NCBI RefSeq assembly: GCF_024363565.1 | Contig: NZ_JAJEKE010000005.1 | Coordinates: forward strand, 62,001-126,000 | Source of the DNA: Lutispora saccharofermentans | GTDB taxonomy: Bacteria; Bacillota; Clostridia; Lutisporales; Lutisporaceae | Direction of reading: 5' to 3' | DNA: 64,000 nt | In this document: in pieces, positions 46,760 through 55,154 of the stretch | Numbering within the stretch: position 1 is the first letter of the stretch | Layout of the letters: every line of letters begins with the position of its first letter | Made by a program: the position numbers and the translations under genes | The notes under the pieces: model-generated | Seen by the model: the letters and a program-made list of their open reading frames with translations, nothing else | What the model was told of the DNA's origin: nothing | Database searches by the model: none

Positions 46760-46777
46760 ATACATTCAAGGGTATAT

Positions 46778-48502
46778 TTAAAACATTGTATCTGATGCCG
46801 CCAGCAGACCCACAAAGCAGTCTATTACCTTTTCATCAAACTGAGTGCCTTTCGCGCGGAGCATCTCCTCAATGGCCTGCTCCTTTGTAAGAGGTATCTT
46901 CCTGTAAGGCCTTGAGCTGGTCATTGCGTCATAGGCATCTGCAACGGAAATGATCTTTGACAAAAGTGCGATCCTGTCGCCCTTCAGGCCTTGAGGGTAA
47001 CCCTTGCCGTCAACCCTTTCGTGATGCTGCAGCAATATCTCTCTGCTTTCATTGAGGAAGGCTACATCCGACAATATATCATGTCCTATCCGGGGATGCT
47101 GCTTGACTGCCTCATATTCTTCCTGGCTAAGCCTGCCTTCTTTATTCAGCAGATCCGAAGAAATCCCTATCTTTCCGATATCATGCAAAATGCTTGCAAA
47201 TTCCAGCTTGCTCAAATCTTCGGAGCTTACCCCCATGCTCCTGGCAATGGTCATAGAGATGCTTGATACTCTATCACAATGGCCTCTTGTATATTTATCG
47301 CTGGCTTCAATTGCATTGGCCAGGGCCTGTACGGTGGACAGATAGTTCTTTCTTATCTCTTCGTTCATCTTGGTCAGCTCTTCTACATTTAAGTTTCTCT
47401 CCTCAATGAGCTCTCTCAATGCGTCTACCATATTGTTAAATTGATTGCCCAGGACTTTGAATTCGTCATTTGACTTTATATCAGCATGCTCGCTTAATTT
47501 TCCCTGTGAAATATTATGTATTACATTCATTATGTTATCCAGCGGCCTGGTGATGATCCGTGAAAGAAGCAAGCCGATCATAAAGGTAACCAGAATGCTT
47601 GCGACAGCTACTTGCATTGCCCTGTCTTTAATAGGTGCCAACAGCTTGCCCATATCCAGGGGCGCAACGCCTACCAGCTTCCATCCTGTCTCGGGCACCG
47701 TCAAATAACTTACTATCCTTTGTTTCCCTTCATGATCCATGATTTTGATGCCTTCGCTGGAAGTAAGCTGTGCCGCAAGGCTTTCGTCCCGGCTGATATT
47801 GGTCATAAGCATCTGCTTATCCGGATGAGAAAATATCTCTCCCTTGCTGTTGATGAGCATGAGATAACCCTCATCACCATATTTGACATCATTGATAATA
47901 TTAGAAAATCTGGATAGCTTTATATCCATTCCGACTACTCCTACTAAACGCCCTTCCTTTTCTACGGCTCTCGCTACCGTAACTACGATTCCTCCTACCT
48001 CCCCCGCATCCAGATAGGGATCTGACCACACAGCCTTTCCTCTATTTTGTACGGCTTCTCTATACCAATCTCGCTTCCGACTGTCATAATCGTCGGGCAT
48101 CGTAGTATCCAGCGGCGTTATAAAAATAGAGCCATCCTCCTCGGGTGCCAGGTATATCCATGCTATATAAGGGCTTGAGCTTACAAAACCCATCCACTGG
48201 TCTGATACCTCTTGAAAGTGGCCCGGTATGGATCTCACCATTTTGGGCTGACCGGGCTTGCTCTCATAGCCTTTTATCGCTTCATTATCCGCCCAAAAAT
48301 TTACCACATGCTCCATATCCGCCATAAATTTTCTTAAAAAATAATCGTTTGCATTTTCCAGAGACTTAAAACTGACTTGCTTTGCTTCATTTAGGACTAT
48401 GGCTTTTGCGTTATTGAAAGCCAGTATTCCAATAGATGTGATGGATATTACTATGACAACGAGCATTATCAAAATAATTTTGTCCCGGATGCTTATTTTC
48501 AT
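46778..48502 (-). CDS. dCache-HAMP-HD-GYP cyclic-di-GMP phosphodiesterase
   Basis: Product of 574 aa. One N-terminal transmembrane helix (about 8-28) precedes an extracellular dCache_1 domain (about 35-285; DWYREAVQNRGKAVWSDPYLDAGEVGGIVVTVARAV). A second helix lies at about 290-312, then HAMP (about 315-365), a short coiled coil and a C-terminal HD-GYP domain. The HD-GYP has ILHDIGKIGI, HPRIGHDIL, LLQHHERVDGKGYPQGLKGD and SVADAYDAMTSSRPYR. The metal ligands and the GYP motif are intact, so it should hydrolyse c-di-GMP. The inner ATG (48502) is chosen for its AAAGGAG. It is transcribed alone. The extracellular ligand is unknown. Confidence 0.92.
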   Translation of the reverse strand: MKISIRDKIILIMLVVIVISITSIGILAFNNAKAIVLNEAKQVSFKSLENANDYFLRKFMADMEHVVNFWADNEAIKGYESKPGQPKMVRSIPGHFQEVSDQWMGFVSSSPYIAWIYLAPEEDGSIFITPLDTTMPDDYDSRKRDWYREAVQNRGKAVWSDPYLDAGEVGGIVVTVARAVEKEGRLVGVVGMDIKLSRFSNIINDVKYGDEGYLMLINSKGEIFSHPDKQMLMTNISRDESLAAQLTSSEGIKIMDHEGKQRIVSYLTVPETGWKLVGVAPLDMGKLLAPIKDRAMQVAVASILVTFMIGLLLSRIITRPLDNIMNVIHNISQGKLSEHADIKSNDEFKVLGNQFNNMVDALRELIEERNLNVEELTKMNEEIRKNYLSTVQALANAIEASDKYTRGHCDRVSSISMTIARSMGVSSEDLSKLEFASILHDIGKIGISSDLLNKEGRLSQEEYEAVKQHPRIGHDILSDVAFLNESREILLQHHERVDGKGYPQGLKGDRIALLSKIISVADAYDAMTSSRPYRKIPLTKEQAIEEMLRAKGTQFDEKVIDCFVGLLAASDTMF

Positions 48503-48622
48503 CAAAGTATCTCCTTTTTCCACAAGATGCAACAGATTATATTTGTTTTACAATTCATAATATATCAAATATTTAGGAAAAAGGCAAATATATGAATAAT
48601 TCCCAAAGACAGCATAGGAAAA

Positions 48623-48644
48623 GGGGAAGCCGTACCGCTCCCCC
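48623..48644 (-). terminator. Terminator of the M20-epimerase-hydrolase-nitrilase operon
   Basis: On the minus strand GGGGGAGC / GCTTCCCC stem followed by TTTTCC, past the last gene of the operon. Confidence 0.65.
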
Positions 48645-48688
48645 CTCCGGATGATCATCTTGCCATGATTGTTATATCATAGATTTCC

Positions 48689-49858
48689 TTATTCGCTTAA
48701 AAAAAAGTTGCATAAGAAGTTTACAGCAGTATACAATGTTTCTTCTTTCGGCAGGAATCTATCACTATGAAGCGGATGCTCACAGTCGCAGCCCAGGAAA
48801 AAATATAAAGAAGGAACTATTGAACAATAGAAGGAAAAGTCTTCACCGATCAAACTGGGCTGAATATCCGTATGCACGTTTTCTTTACCCAGAAAACCTT
48901 CAGCAAATCTTATGAAGACCTCACTTAAGCTCCTGTCATTTCTCACAACTGCGTAGCCATTGTTAATATTTACAATAGACTTCCCGCAATATGAGCCGGC
49001 TATCCCTGCTGCAAGCTCGTTGATCCTGCGATGTATAAATGATCGGGCATCCTCTGAAATGGTTCTTATAGTGCCTTCAATTTCTACTTTATCGCATATG
49101 ACATTATACCTGCCGGTAGATTTAATCGAACCTATTGAGATAAGAGAAGTATCAAAAGGATCAATTTCTCTCCTTAGTTTGTGCTCAATAGCATTTATAA
49201 TATCAACAGATATTGAAATAGCATCAACCCCGCCATGGGGCTCGGCCGCATGCGATTTCTTACCTATGACTTCTATAGAGAGTTTATCGGACGAACCCAT
49301 TATAACCCCTGGTTTTACTGCAATTTCACCGACTTTGTATTTGGGCCAGACATGTAATCCATACATTTGAGAGACGTTATATTCCTCCAATATGCCTTGC
49401 TCAGCAACGAGCTTCGCCCCTCCCTCGGGATTGCATTCTTCTGCCGGCTGAAAAATGACCACTATGTTATGCTTTAGATATTCTTTCAAAGAATTAAGCA
49501 CTACGGCTGTACCGGCAGCTATAGCTGCATGCATATCATGCCCGCAGGCATGCATCAAGCCTTCGTTCACAGACTGAAAAGGTACGCATGTTTTCTCTGT
49601 TATAGGTAAAGCATCGATGTCCGCCCTGAAGCATATGGTTTTTTCTTTTTTGCAATCTATATGTGCAAATCCGCCTGTAAGATTATCAAAATTTATAAAC
49701 TCAACGCCGTTGCTGACAAGAAAGTTTTTGATCAAACTGGTTGTGTTATATTCCGCATATCCTAATTCAGGGTTTGCATGTATGCTTTGCCTCAATTCCT
49801 TTAACTCTCCTGATATTCCGTTTAAGCTATGCTGAATTAAATCTGTTATATTATTCAT
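48689..49858 (-). CDS. M20 family metallopeptidase / amidohydrolase
   Basis: Product of 389 aa of the M20D amidohydrolase group (hippurate hydrolase / N-acetyl-diaminopimelate deacetylase-like). These enzymes remove acyl or amino-acid groups from amino acids. Metal-binding and catalytic parts are MHACGHDMHAAIAAG, FQPAEECNPEGGAKLV and LHVWPKYKVG near the middle, and IGEDFSFY near the end. A lid domain lies at about 185-300. It is the last gene of the nitrilase-serine hydrolase-epimerase-M20 operon, 15 bp after the epimerase. In this setting it could split the epimerised dipeptide or an N-acyl amino acid. Confidence 0.85.
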   Translation of the reverse strand: MNNITDLIQHSLNGISGELKELRQSIHANPELGYAEYNTTSLIKNFLVSNGVEFINFDNLTGGFAHIDCKKEKTICFRADIDALPITEKTCVPFQSVNEGLMHACGHDMHAAIAAGTAVVLNSLKEYLKHNIVVIFQPAEECNPEGGAKLVAEQGILEEYNVSQMYGLHVWPKYKVGEIAVKPGVIMGSSDKLSIEVIGKKSHAAEPHGGVDAISISVDIINAIEHKLRREIDPFDTSLISIGSIKSTGRYNVICDKVEIEGTIRTISEDARSFIHRRINELAAGIAGSYCGKSIVNINNGYAVVRNDRSLSEVFIRFAEGFLGKENVHTDIQPSLIGEDFSFYCSIVPSLYFFLGCDCEHPLHSDRFLPKEETLYTAVNFLCNFFLSE

Positions 49859-49873
49859 TGCAGCTCCTTCAAT

Positions 49874-50971
49874 CTATTTAAAAATATCATCATCGACTTC
49901 AATACCTAGCCCGGGTTCTTCAGGCACCAATACGCATCCGTCAATTATCTGGAATTTATTTCTTATTATATCATATTGATGTAAGGGTCCGCCAAGCAGC
50001 AGATCATTAGGTACAGAAACGATATTCGTGCTTGCAACAAAGTGTATGCTGGCAGCCGATCCTATGCCCACTTCCAGGTTGCTCCCTGCAGTAGCTGTCA
50101 ACCCTGCTGCTTCCAGGCACTGAGCTATTTTTTTAGCAATTGTAAGCCCGCCCACTTTACCTACCTTAACATTGACAATATCACAGGCCCTCTCTCTGAT
50201 TATATTGTTTACAGAGTGATAATCAGAAACAGATTCATCCGCCATTATAGGCGTCTGAAGTTTTTGCCTTAGCATTTTCATACCTTCTATGTCCCATCTG
50301 CGTACAGGCTGTTCTATACTTTCAAGACCAAATTTTTCTATCTCTCTGAATGTGAGCAAGGCAGTTTTATAATCATATCCTTGGTTTGCGTCCAATCTTA
50401 AAGCTACATCCCCGCCTAATTCCCTTCTTATTTTTTCAATCAATTTATAATCGGTTTCAGGTGAGTTGCCTACCTTTATTTTTAAAACTTTATAGCCTTC
50501 AGACAACTTCTCTCTAGCCTCTTCAATTGATGAGTCCAGATCCTGCATTCCTATAACCCAGCTTAACTCTGCCTTTTCCCTGTACTTTCCTCCTAACAGC
50601 TTGTACACAGGCATATCCAGTGCTTTTCCCATGGCATCATACAAGGCTATATCTATAGTTGACTTAGCCGCATAGTTTCCATAAATAGCAAAGTTCATCT
50701 TTTCATGTATTGTATCAACATCAAAAATGTTCTGACCTATCAACACAGGCTTTAAATACTTATTAACTACCAGCTCTATGGTATAACCCGTCTCCCCCAT
50801 AAATGCGGGAGACGGTGCAGCTTCCCCATAGCCCACTATTCCGTCCTCAGTGATTATTCTTAAAACTGCATGTGTCCTCGTGCTTTGAGCATATAAGGAT
50901 ATTTTCCATTGTTTCTTTAACGGCAGTTCGATAGCTTTTACTTGAACATCCTTAATAATACTTTTATTCAT
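49874..50971 (-). CDS. Dipeptide epimerase (L-Ala-D/L-Glu epimerase-like)
   Basis: Enolase-superfamily enzyme of 365 aa, like YkfB/YcjG. It changes D-amino acids in dipeptides such as L-Ala-D-Glu to L form for peptidases. The N-terminal capping domain is followed by a TIM barrel with the KxK base (KVLKIKVG), metal ligand Asp in RLDANQGYD, Glu in ESIEQPV, and Asp in ADESVSD. The second base lysine is in VNVKVGKVGG. It ends with LLGGPLHQYDI typical of the group. It lies next to an M20 peptidase and a serine hydrolase, which suggests use of murein-derived or D-amino-acid peptides. Confidence 0.88.
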   Translation of the reverse strand: MNKSIIKDVQVKAIELPLKKQWKISLYAQSTRTHAVLRIITEDGIVGYGEAAPSPAFMGETGYTIELVVNKYLKPVLIGQNIFDVDTIHEKMNFAIYGNYAAKSTIDIALYDAMGKALDMPVYKLLGGKYREKAELSWVIGMQDLDSSIEEAREKLSEGYKVLKIKVGNSPETDYKLIEKIRRELGGDVALRLDANQGYDYKTALLTFREIEKFGLESIEQPVRRWDIEGMKMLRQKLQTPIMADESVSDYHSVNNIIRERACDIVNVKVGKVGGLTIAKKIAQCLEAAGLTATAGSNLEVGIGSAASIHFVASTNIVSVPNDLLLGGPLHQYDIIRNKFQIIDGCVLVPEEPGLGIEVDDDIFK

Positions 50972-50984
50972 CTTGTCCTCCAGA

Positions 50985-51737
50985 TTATTTGTAATGATCG
51001 TATACGATCTTACCTATTTCGTTGCTAAATGTTATTCCGTCACAATCATTTTTTAGGTTATTAGTCAATACTGCAACAAATATAGGGCTTTTTAGATACA
51101 TTATTCCCGAGTCATGCCTTACACCGGGCAAGTCCCCCGTTTTATGTGCAAACTCAATATTGCCGCCAATAAGAACAGGTAAGAGATCGTTGCACAATTG
51201 CTTTTTCAATATATCAACGGCTATATTGTATTTTTCATGGGAATATAGATATTCAAAAATAGTCAGCAAATCGGCCGCCGAGATAAAGTTATCCAAACCT
51301 TTCTTTTTGGCTCCCGCATCCATCATCTTTCTCTGCAGAATAGTATTCTCCATGCCGATTTCTCTAATTTTCTCGTTAATACTATCCATGCCCAAAGTTT
51401 CTATTAATTTGTTTGTTGCAATATTGTCACTAAGGATTATCATTAACAAGGCACAATCCCGATATGTCATATTGATTCCCGGGCTTAAGCTTTTGATAAT
51501 GCCATAGCCTTGAACAATATCCTCTTTTTTAAGCTCCACTACATCATCCAAGTTGATTTTTCTCTCGCAGCTTCTATCTATAAGCTCCAATAAAATTGGA
51601 ACCTTTATCATGCTTGCAGAAGGAAAAATTTTATTTTCATCATATTTATATACTTCATTTGTGCTTAAGTTTTTTACTAATACACTTGCTTCTCCGTCTA
51701 ATCTATTTATTAATTCATCTATCTTTCCATACCACAT
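50985..51737 (-). CDS. Class A beta-lactamase-like serine hydrolase, cytoplasmic
   Basis: Product of 250 aa with all three motifs of the class A beta-lactamase / penicillin-recognising fold. These are SMIK (Ser42-Lys45) in FPSASMIKVPILLEL, SDN in IILSDNIATNKLIE, and KTG in AHKTGDLPGVRHD. The Glu166-type omega loop is not evident. No signal peptide is present (it starts MWYGKIDELINRL), so the enzyme is likely cytoplasmic and not a resistance factor. Within the operon it may act on D-amino-acid peptides or amides. It starts with ATG behind AGGAGG. Confidence 0.82.
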   Translation of the reverse strand: MWYGKIDELINRLDGEASVLVKNLSTNEVYKYDENKIFPSASMIKVPILLELIDRSCERKINLDDVVELKKEDIVQGYGIIKSLSPGINMTYRDCALLMIILSDNIATNKLIETLGMDSINEKIREIGMENTILQRKMMDAGAKKKGLDNFISAADLLTIFEYLYSHEKYNIAVDILKKQLCNDLLPVLIGGNIEFAHKTGDLPGVRHDSGIMYLKSPIFVAVLTNNLKNDCDGITFSNEIGKIVYDHYK

Positions 51738-51763
51738 AATCTGCCTCCTAATAATTTAGTATG

Positions 51764-51800
51764 AAGACTTACACATTTAAATTTTAAATGTGTAAGTCTT
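51764..51800. terminator. Long hairpin between the nitrilase and serine hydrolase genes
   Basis: Perfect 16-bp stem AAGACTTACACATTTA / TAAATGTGTAAGTCTT with a 5-nt loop, with T-rich sequence on the plus-strand side. In the minus-strand operon it may attenuate or protect mRNA ends. Confidence 0.65.
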
Positions 51801-51820
51801 ATTTTATTTACTTTTTCATC

Positions 51821-52642
51821 TTATTTATTAGGCAATAGCATATCATTTGGATAGCTTTCGGGCCTCCTGTCACGGAACATATGGATCATGCTTCTGATAT
51901 TTTGGATCTCATTAAAATCAACGGTACCGGTTACTATTTCTTCTTCGTCGCCGCCTTCAGCTATTACATTACCCCAAGGGTCAATTATTATCGAATGTCC
52001 GCAATAGGTGCCCATGGGACTCGGGCCTACTCTATTGCAGGCAATAACAAACATCTGGTTCTCAATGGCCCTGGCCATCAGCAGTGTACGCCAGTGGCTT
52101 ACTCTGGGGTTCGGGAAATTAGATGTAACAACAATAGCGTCAGCACCGCGGAGTGCATAAGTCCTGGACAGCTCGCAGAAGCGTATATCATAGCAGATCA
52201 TAAAGCCCAGCTTGCCAAGCTCAGTTTCATATACGTTCATTTCAGTCCCGTGCAGGTAAGGAACATCCTCATCCATATCACTATAAAGATGCATCTTGCT
52301 GTAATCACCGACGATTTCACCTTCGCGGTTGATCAAGAAGGTTGTATTGCGCATGCCGTCTTCAAATTGGGTGCCTATAGAACCGCCGACAATCCATACT
52401 TTATGTTTTTTAGCGCATTCCTTAAGAACCGTGACTGACGGACCATCAACAGGCTCAATGAAATTCTCCATATGGTGGAACATCTCGTCCGAAAAACCTG
52501 AACTCCAATCCTCAGGAAGAACAATCATATCCGGGCGCTTATCGGCAGCCATGGCCTCATCGATCAGTTCCCTGACATGTGAGTGGTTGTATTCAGCATC
52601 ACAAAATTTTATATTAGTCTGCAGTAATGCAACATTAATCAA
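51821..52642 (-). CDS. Nitrilase-superfamily carbon-nitrogen hydrolase
   Basis: Product of 273 aa, an amidase of the nitrilase superfamily (omega-amidase / Nit2-like branch). The catalytic triad is Glu in IVLPEDWSSG, Lys in YSKMHLYSDM and Cys in LGFMICYDIRFCEL. It hydrolyses amide or C-N bonds of small molecules such as omega-amides of dicarboxylates. The TTG start follows GGAGGATAAAC. It is first of the four catabolic genes on the minus strand and lies downstream of a broken transporter gene and an RpiR regulator. The substrate cannot be fixed. Confidence 0.88.
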   Translation of the reverse strand: MINVALLQTNIKFCDAEYNHSHVRELIDEAMAADKRPDMIVLPEDWSSGFSDEMFHHMENFIEPVDGPSVTVLKECAKKHKVWIVGGSIGTQFEDGMRNTTFLINREGEIVGDYSKMHLYSDMDEDVPYLHGTEMNVYETELGKLGFMICYDIRFCELSRTYALRGADAIVVTSNFPNPRVSHWRTLLMARAIENQMFVIACNRVGPSPMGTYCGHSIIIDPWGNVIAEGGDEEEIVTGTVDFNEIQNIRSMIHMFRDRRPESYPNDMLLPNK

Positions 52643-52700
52643 AGTTTATCCTCCTCTCAAAATACCAACTTCATATAGTTTATATAAAATTCAAGCCGTT

Positions 52701-53027
52701 TTAAGACATAGTGTATAATATTGACCTGATCAGCACATATGCGAAGGTGATGACAGTGAGCACCCACCCGTTCTTCAGCATGGCTTTGATGTCCTTTGAC
52801 CTTGCAAGACCCATCTGTCCGACCATATCGACTGTTGGGGTCACGAAGAAAGTAACCTGACAGGAAACCAGAACTACCAGAGCCCAGATGCTCATATCTA
52901 TATTCATGCTTTGCACTAACGGCAGAAACAGCTCATGGGTCATTTTTGCCTGTGCAACACCGGCACCGGAAATGCCAAATACACCTATAAATGTGCTTAC
53001 CATGAGGAAAGCAACCTCTCCGGCAAA
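52701..53027 (-). pseudogene. C-terminal remnant of an SLC13/DASS-like anion transporter
   Basis: Only about 108 residues remain in frame, from a TGA stop at 53028 to the normal end. They include VSTFIGVFGISGAGVAQAKM, a helix IWALVVLVSCQVTFFVTP, and the tail VDMVGQMGLARSKDIKAMLKNGW. This is the C-terminal two to three helices expected of a 400-500 aa SLC13-like permease. There is no start with a ribosome binding site at a sensible place. The 150 bp upstream has a hairpin and the end of the regulator gene, so the 5' three quarters are deleted. It lies upstream of the nitrilase gene, suggesting the operon has lost its importer. Confidence 0.65.
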
Positions 53028-53093
53028 TCACCTAAGCAAATATTACGCCCAAAAATTTATTGAAATATATCCTATTTTTGGGTATAATAAATT

Positions 53094-53151
53094 AAGGAAC
53101 TTTTTAATATTTGTTTGGATGTGGGGTTCAACTTATATTTTTTAGTTCCTT
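53094..53151 (-). terminator. Terminator-like hairpin after the RpiR gene
   Basis: AAGGAACT (53094-53101) / AGTTCCTT (53144-53151) with A/T-rich inner arms, between the regulator stop and the transporter remnant. Confidence 0.5.
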
Positions 53152-53180
53152 TGCTTATTCATATACCAGAGTGGGTTATA

Positions 53181-54023
53181 TCACAAATAGATTCCGCTTT
53201 CTAAAGCTATGGCATCTTGTTTTTCCAATCTTCTCAGTGTATCTTCCTTATTTACCTTTCCTAATACGGTAACCAGTGAATTTGCTATGGTCATGGCACT
53301 TACAAAGGAATATGTGCCGATAGTGTTTTTGGCTAAAAGAACTTTTGAGGCTTTTAATGCAATAGGAGAAGTGTAGCTGTCGGTTATCGCGATTATATTG
53401 CATCCTTTATCATGAAAGTAAGAGGTAATATCGAAGGTTGATTTTGTATATCTGGCATAGCTTATGGATATTAAGCAATCTTTGTCCTGAACATAAGAAA
53501 GCTTGTTTGAAATATCGCTCGTACCATTTGTTAAAAGCTCGACATCCTCAATAAAGCCCTTCAGCATAAAGTATAAATAGTAGCCCACGCTATAGGAAGA
53601 CCTTGAAGCTGCTATATACAGCTTTCTGCTGCTGCTTATCATCGGAATAGATTCGTTGAAGTTTTTTTCCAGCTCATCATTATAGAGAGAAGTGAGACAG
53701 CCGATATTCAAGTCAATGATCCTTTTCAAAGTGCTGTTGTCTTCCTCTGATAGGATGGAGCTCTTTATTTCCTTCATCGGCACTACATCTTTTTGGACCA
53801 GCTCGCTCACCTTTTTCTGAAACTCGGCATATCCGTTAAAGTCCAGCTCTCTTGTAAATCTTGTTATGCTGGCTATGCTGGCATCAGATTTTTCGCCCAG
53901 CTCCTTGATAGATAAAAAAGGTATGATATGTATGTTCTCTTTAACGAAATCAGCTATCTTTTTATGGGTCTTGGATAAATTATCATATTTGTCATCAATT
54001 ATGGAAAAAATATTATTTTTCAT
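53181..54023 (-). CDS. RpiR/MurR-family transcriptional regulator
   Basis: Product of 280 aa. The N-terminal HTH_6 domain (about 1-78; LSKTHKKIADFVKENIHIIPFLSIKELGEKSDASIASITRFTREL) is followed by a SIS domain (about 125-260) that binds phosphosugars or related ligands. The SIS part includes LYIAASRSSYSVGYYLYFML and DCLISISYARYTKSTFDI. It starts at ATG 54023. It lies upstream of, and in the same direction as, the peptide/muropeptide-like catabolic genes and is probably their regulator. MurR of this family controls MurNAc use, which fits the dipeptide epimerase nearby. Confidence 0.87.
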   Translation of the reverse strand: MKNNIFSIIDDKYDNLSKTHKKIADFVKENIHIIPFLSIKELGEKSDASIASITRFTRELDFNGYAEFQKKVSELVQKDVVPMKEIKSSILSEEDNSTLKRIIDLNIGCLTSLYNDELEKNFNESIPMISSSRKLYIAASRSSYSVGYYLYFMLKGFIEDVELLTNGTSDISNKLSYVQDKDCLISISYARYTKSTFDITSYFHDKGCNIIAITDSYTSPIALKASKVLLAKNTIGTYSFVSAMTIANSLVTVLGKVNKEDTLRRLEKQDAIALESGIYL

Positions 54024-54486
54024 ATTTATCCCCTGCCTTTAATAATAAGAATAGACTTCTAACTTCGAGTTGTCAATAGAATTTGTAAAATATTTTTATT
54101 TTTTTATATGATTTGATAATTTATTTTCATATATTTGAATTTTCACAAACAAAAAGCAACTCCTATTCTGAGTTGCTCCTTAATTTCCATTATCCTTGTC
54201 TCGCATGGTGTCTATTGATCCAAGGCCCGACCAGGGGGACGGTTTGAAACCGGTGACTCATTTTATGTATCGTTTAAGCTATTTATAGAAGTTTTCTCTT
54301 GTACCAGCCATAAATATGATTACTATATCACCATTCCTTTCTCAACCAGATCTGATAATATTTCTTCTGCAAATGCATTATTATATTTCCTTACTTGTAT
54401 CATACTGTATCTTGTTATAATTGCCAACCAACTAGCTTATGCTTTGAGTTTTGTTCTCTCTACTTTACCAAGATAATCCTTCTTTT
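54024..54486. other. 463-bp gap with a repeat copy and ORF debris
   Basis: Contains a GAGCAACTCC-type hairpin near 54152-54178 (AAGCAACTC / GAGTTGCT), a perfect-match terminator type for a neighbour. A dispersed repeat copy lies at 54231-54264, similar to 23383-23410. There is also a minus-strand frame at 54323-54403 of 26 residues (MIQVRKYNNAFAEEILSDLV...) that extends upstream without a start or ribosome site. The last may be the tail of a lost gene. Nothing else is supported. Confidence 0.4.
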
Positions 54487-54981
54487 TTATAGATTCCTAC
54501 CAAATATTTCGCCCGGCAGACCATCAATTTCGCATATTTTTTCTGATATAAAACCGTTATTTAAAAGTATCTTTTTTGATGCTGTATTCTTAGGGTCTAT
54601 TATTGCCGTAATCCGGCGCAATACTTTTGATTCTCTTGCCTTTTCCAATAACAGCCTTGCAATCTCACTTCCATAGCCCTTTCCCCAAAATTCAGGAAGC
54701 AACAGATATCCCAGTTCTGCTTCATCTGGTTTATCCTTATCTACTGCCATCTTTCCCAGACCTATAAAGCTGTTAGTAGATGTTTCAAAAACCTTAAAGA
54801 TTCCAAACTCCTTGTGTCTTTTATTTTTTTCCAGCAGCAGTTTGAAATTGCTTCTTGCTTCATCCAAAGGGATTGCTCTTTCAGTAACCATTGCCATCAC
54901 TTTTTCATTGGAAACCAGGCTGAAATAATATTCAAAGTCTTCATCCGATGTGAATTTTTCTAAATAAATCCTGCTCTTCAT
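54487..54981 (-). CDS. GNAT-family acetyltransferase (RimJ/RimL-like)
   Basis: Product of 164 aa with the GNAT acetyl-CoA fold. A beta strand GIFKVFETSTNSFIGLGKMAV is followed by AELGYLLLPEFWGKGYGSEIARLLLEKA with the CoA-binding loop (GKGYGSE). IDPKNTASKKILLNNGF closes the fold. Such proteins acetylate amino termini, ribosomal proteins or small amines. ATG 54981 is chosen because TTAGGAGG lies seven bases upstream; the ORF's first ATG (55002) lacks one. It is a single gene between unrelated operons. Confidence 0.85.
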   Translation of the reverse strand: MKSRIYLEKFTSDEDFEYYFSLVSNEKVMAMVTERAIPLDEARSNFKLLLEKNKRHKEFGIFKVFETSTNSFIGLGKMAVDKDKPDEAELGYLLLPEFWGKGYGSEIARLLLEKARESKVLRRITAIIDPKNTASKKILLNNGFISEKICEIDGLPGEIFGRNL

Positions 54982-55087
54982 TTCAATACCTCCTAATATC
55001 AATAATTTAAGTGGTATGAGTACAGCTTTATTATTTTTTATATTATCATATCAATATATCGGCAGCAAATAGAACATTAATATGAAA

Positions 55088-55126
55088 AAGAAGCAAATAG
55101 CCTGGCATTCAGACTATTTGCTTCTT
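55088..55126 (-). terminator. Terminator of the AbgT-M20 operon
   Basis: Perfect 13-bp stem AAGAAGCAAATAG / CTATTTGCTTCTT followed on the minus strand by TTTTT, just past the M20 gene. Confidence 0.85.
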
Positions 55127-55154
55127 AAATATATAAGCTATGAAAAGTTAATGC

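Noticed and set aside
50985..51737. Beta-lactam resistance gene
   Set aside because: Motifs fit the fold, but there is no signal peptide and no clear omega-loop glutamate, and the gene is inside a catabolic operon.
54323..54403. 26-residue minus-strand ORF as a small gene
   Set aside because: No ribosome binding site and the frame runs on upstream without a start; more likely the tail of a lost gene.
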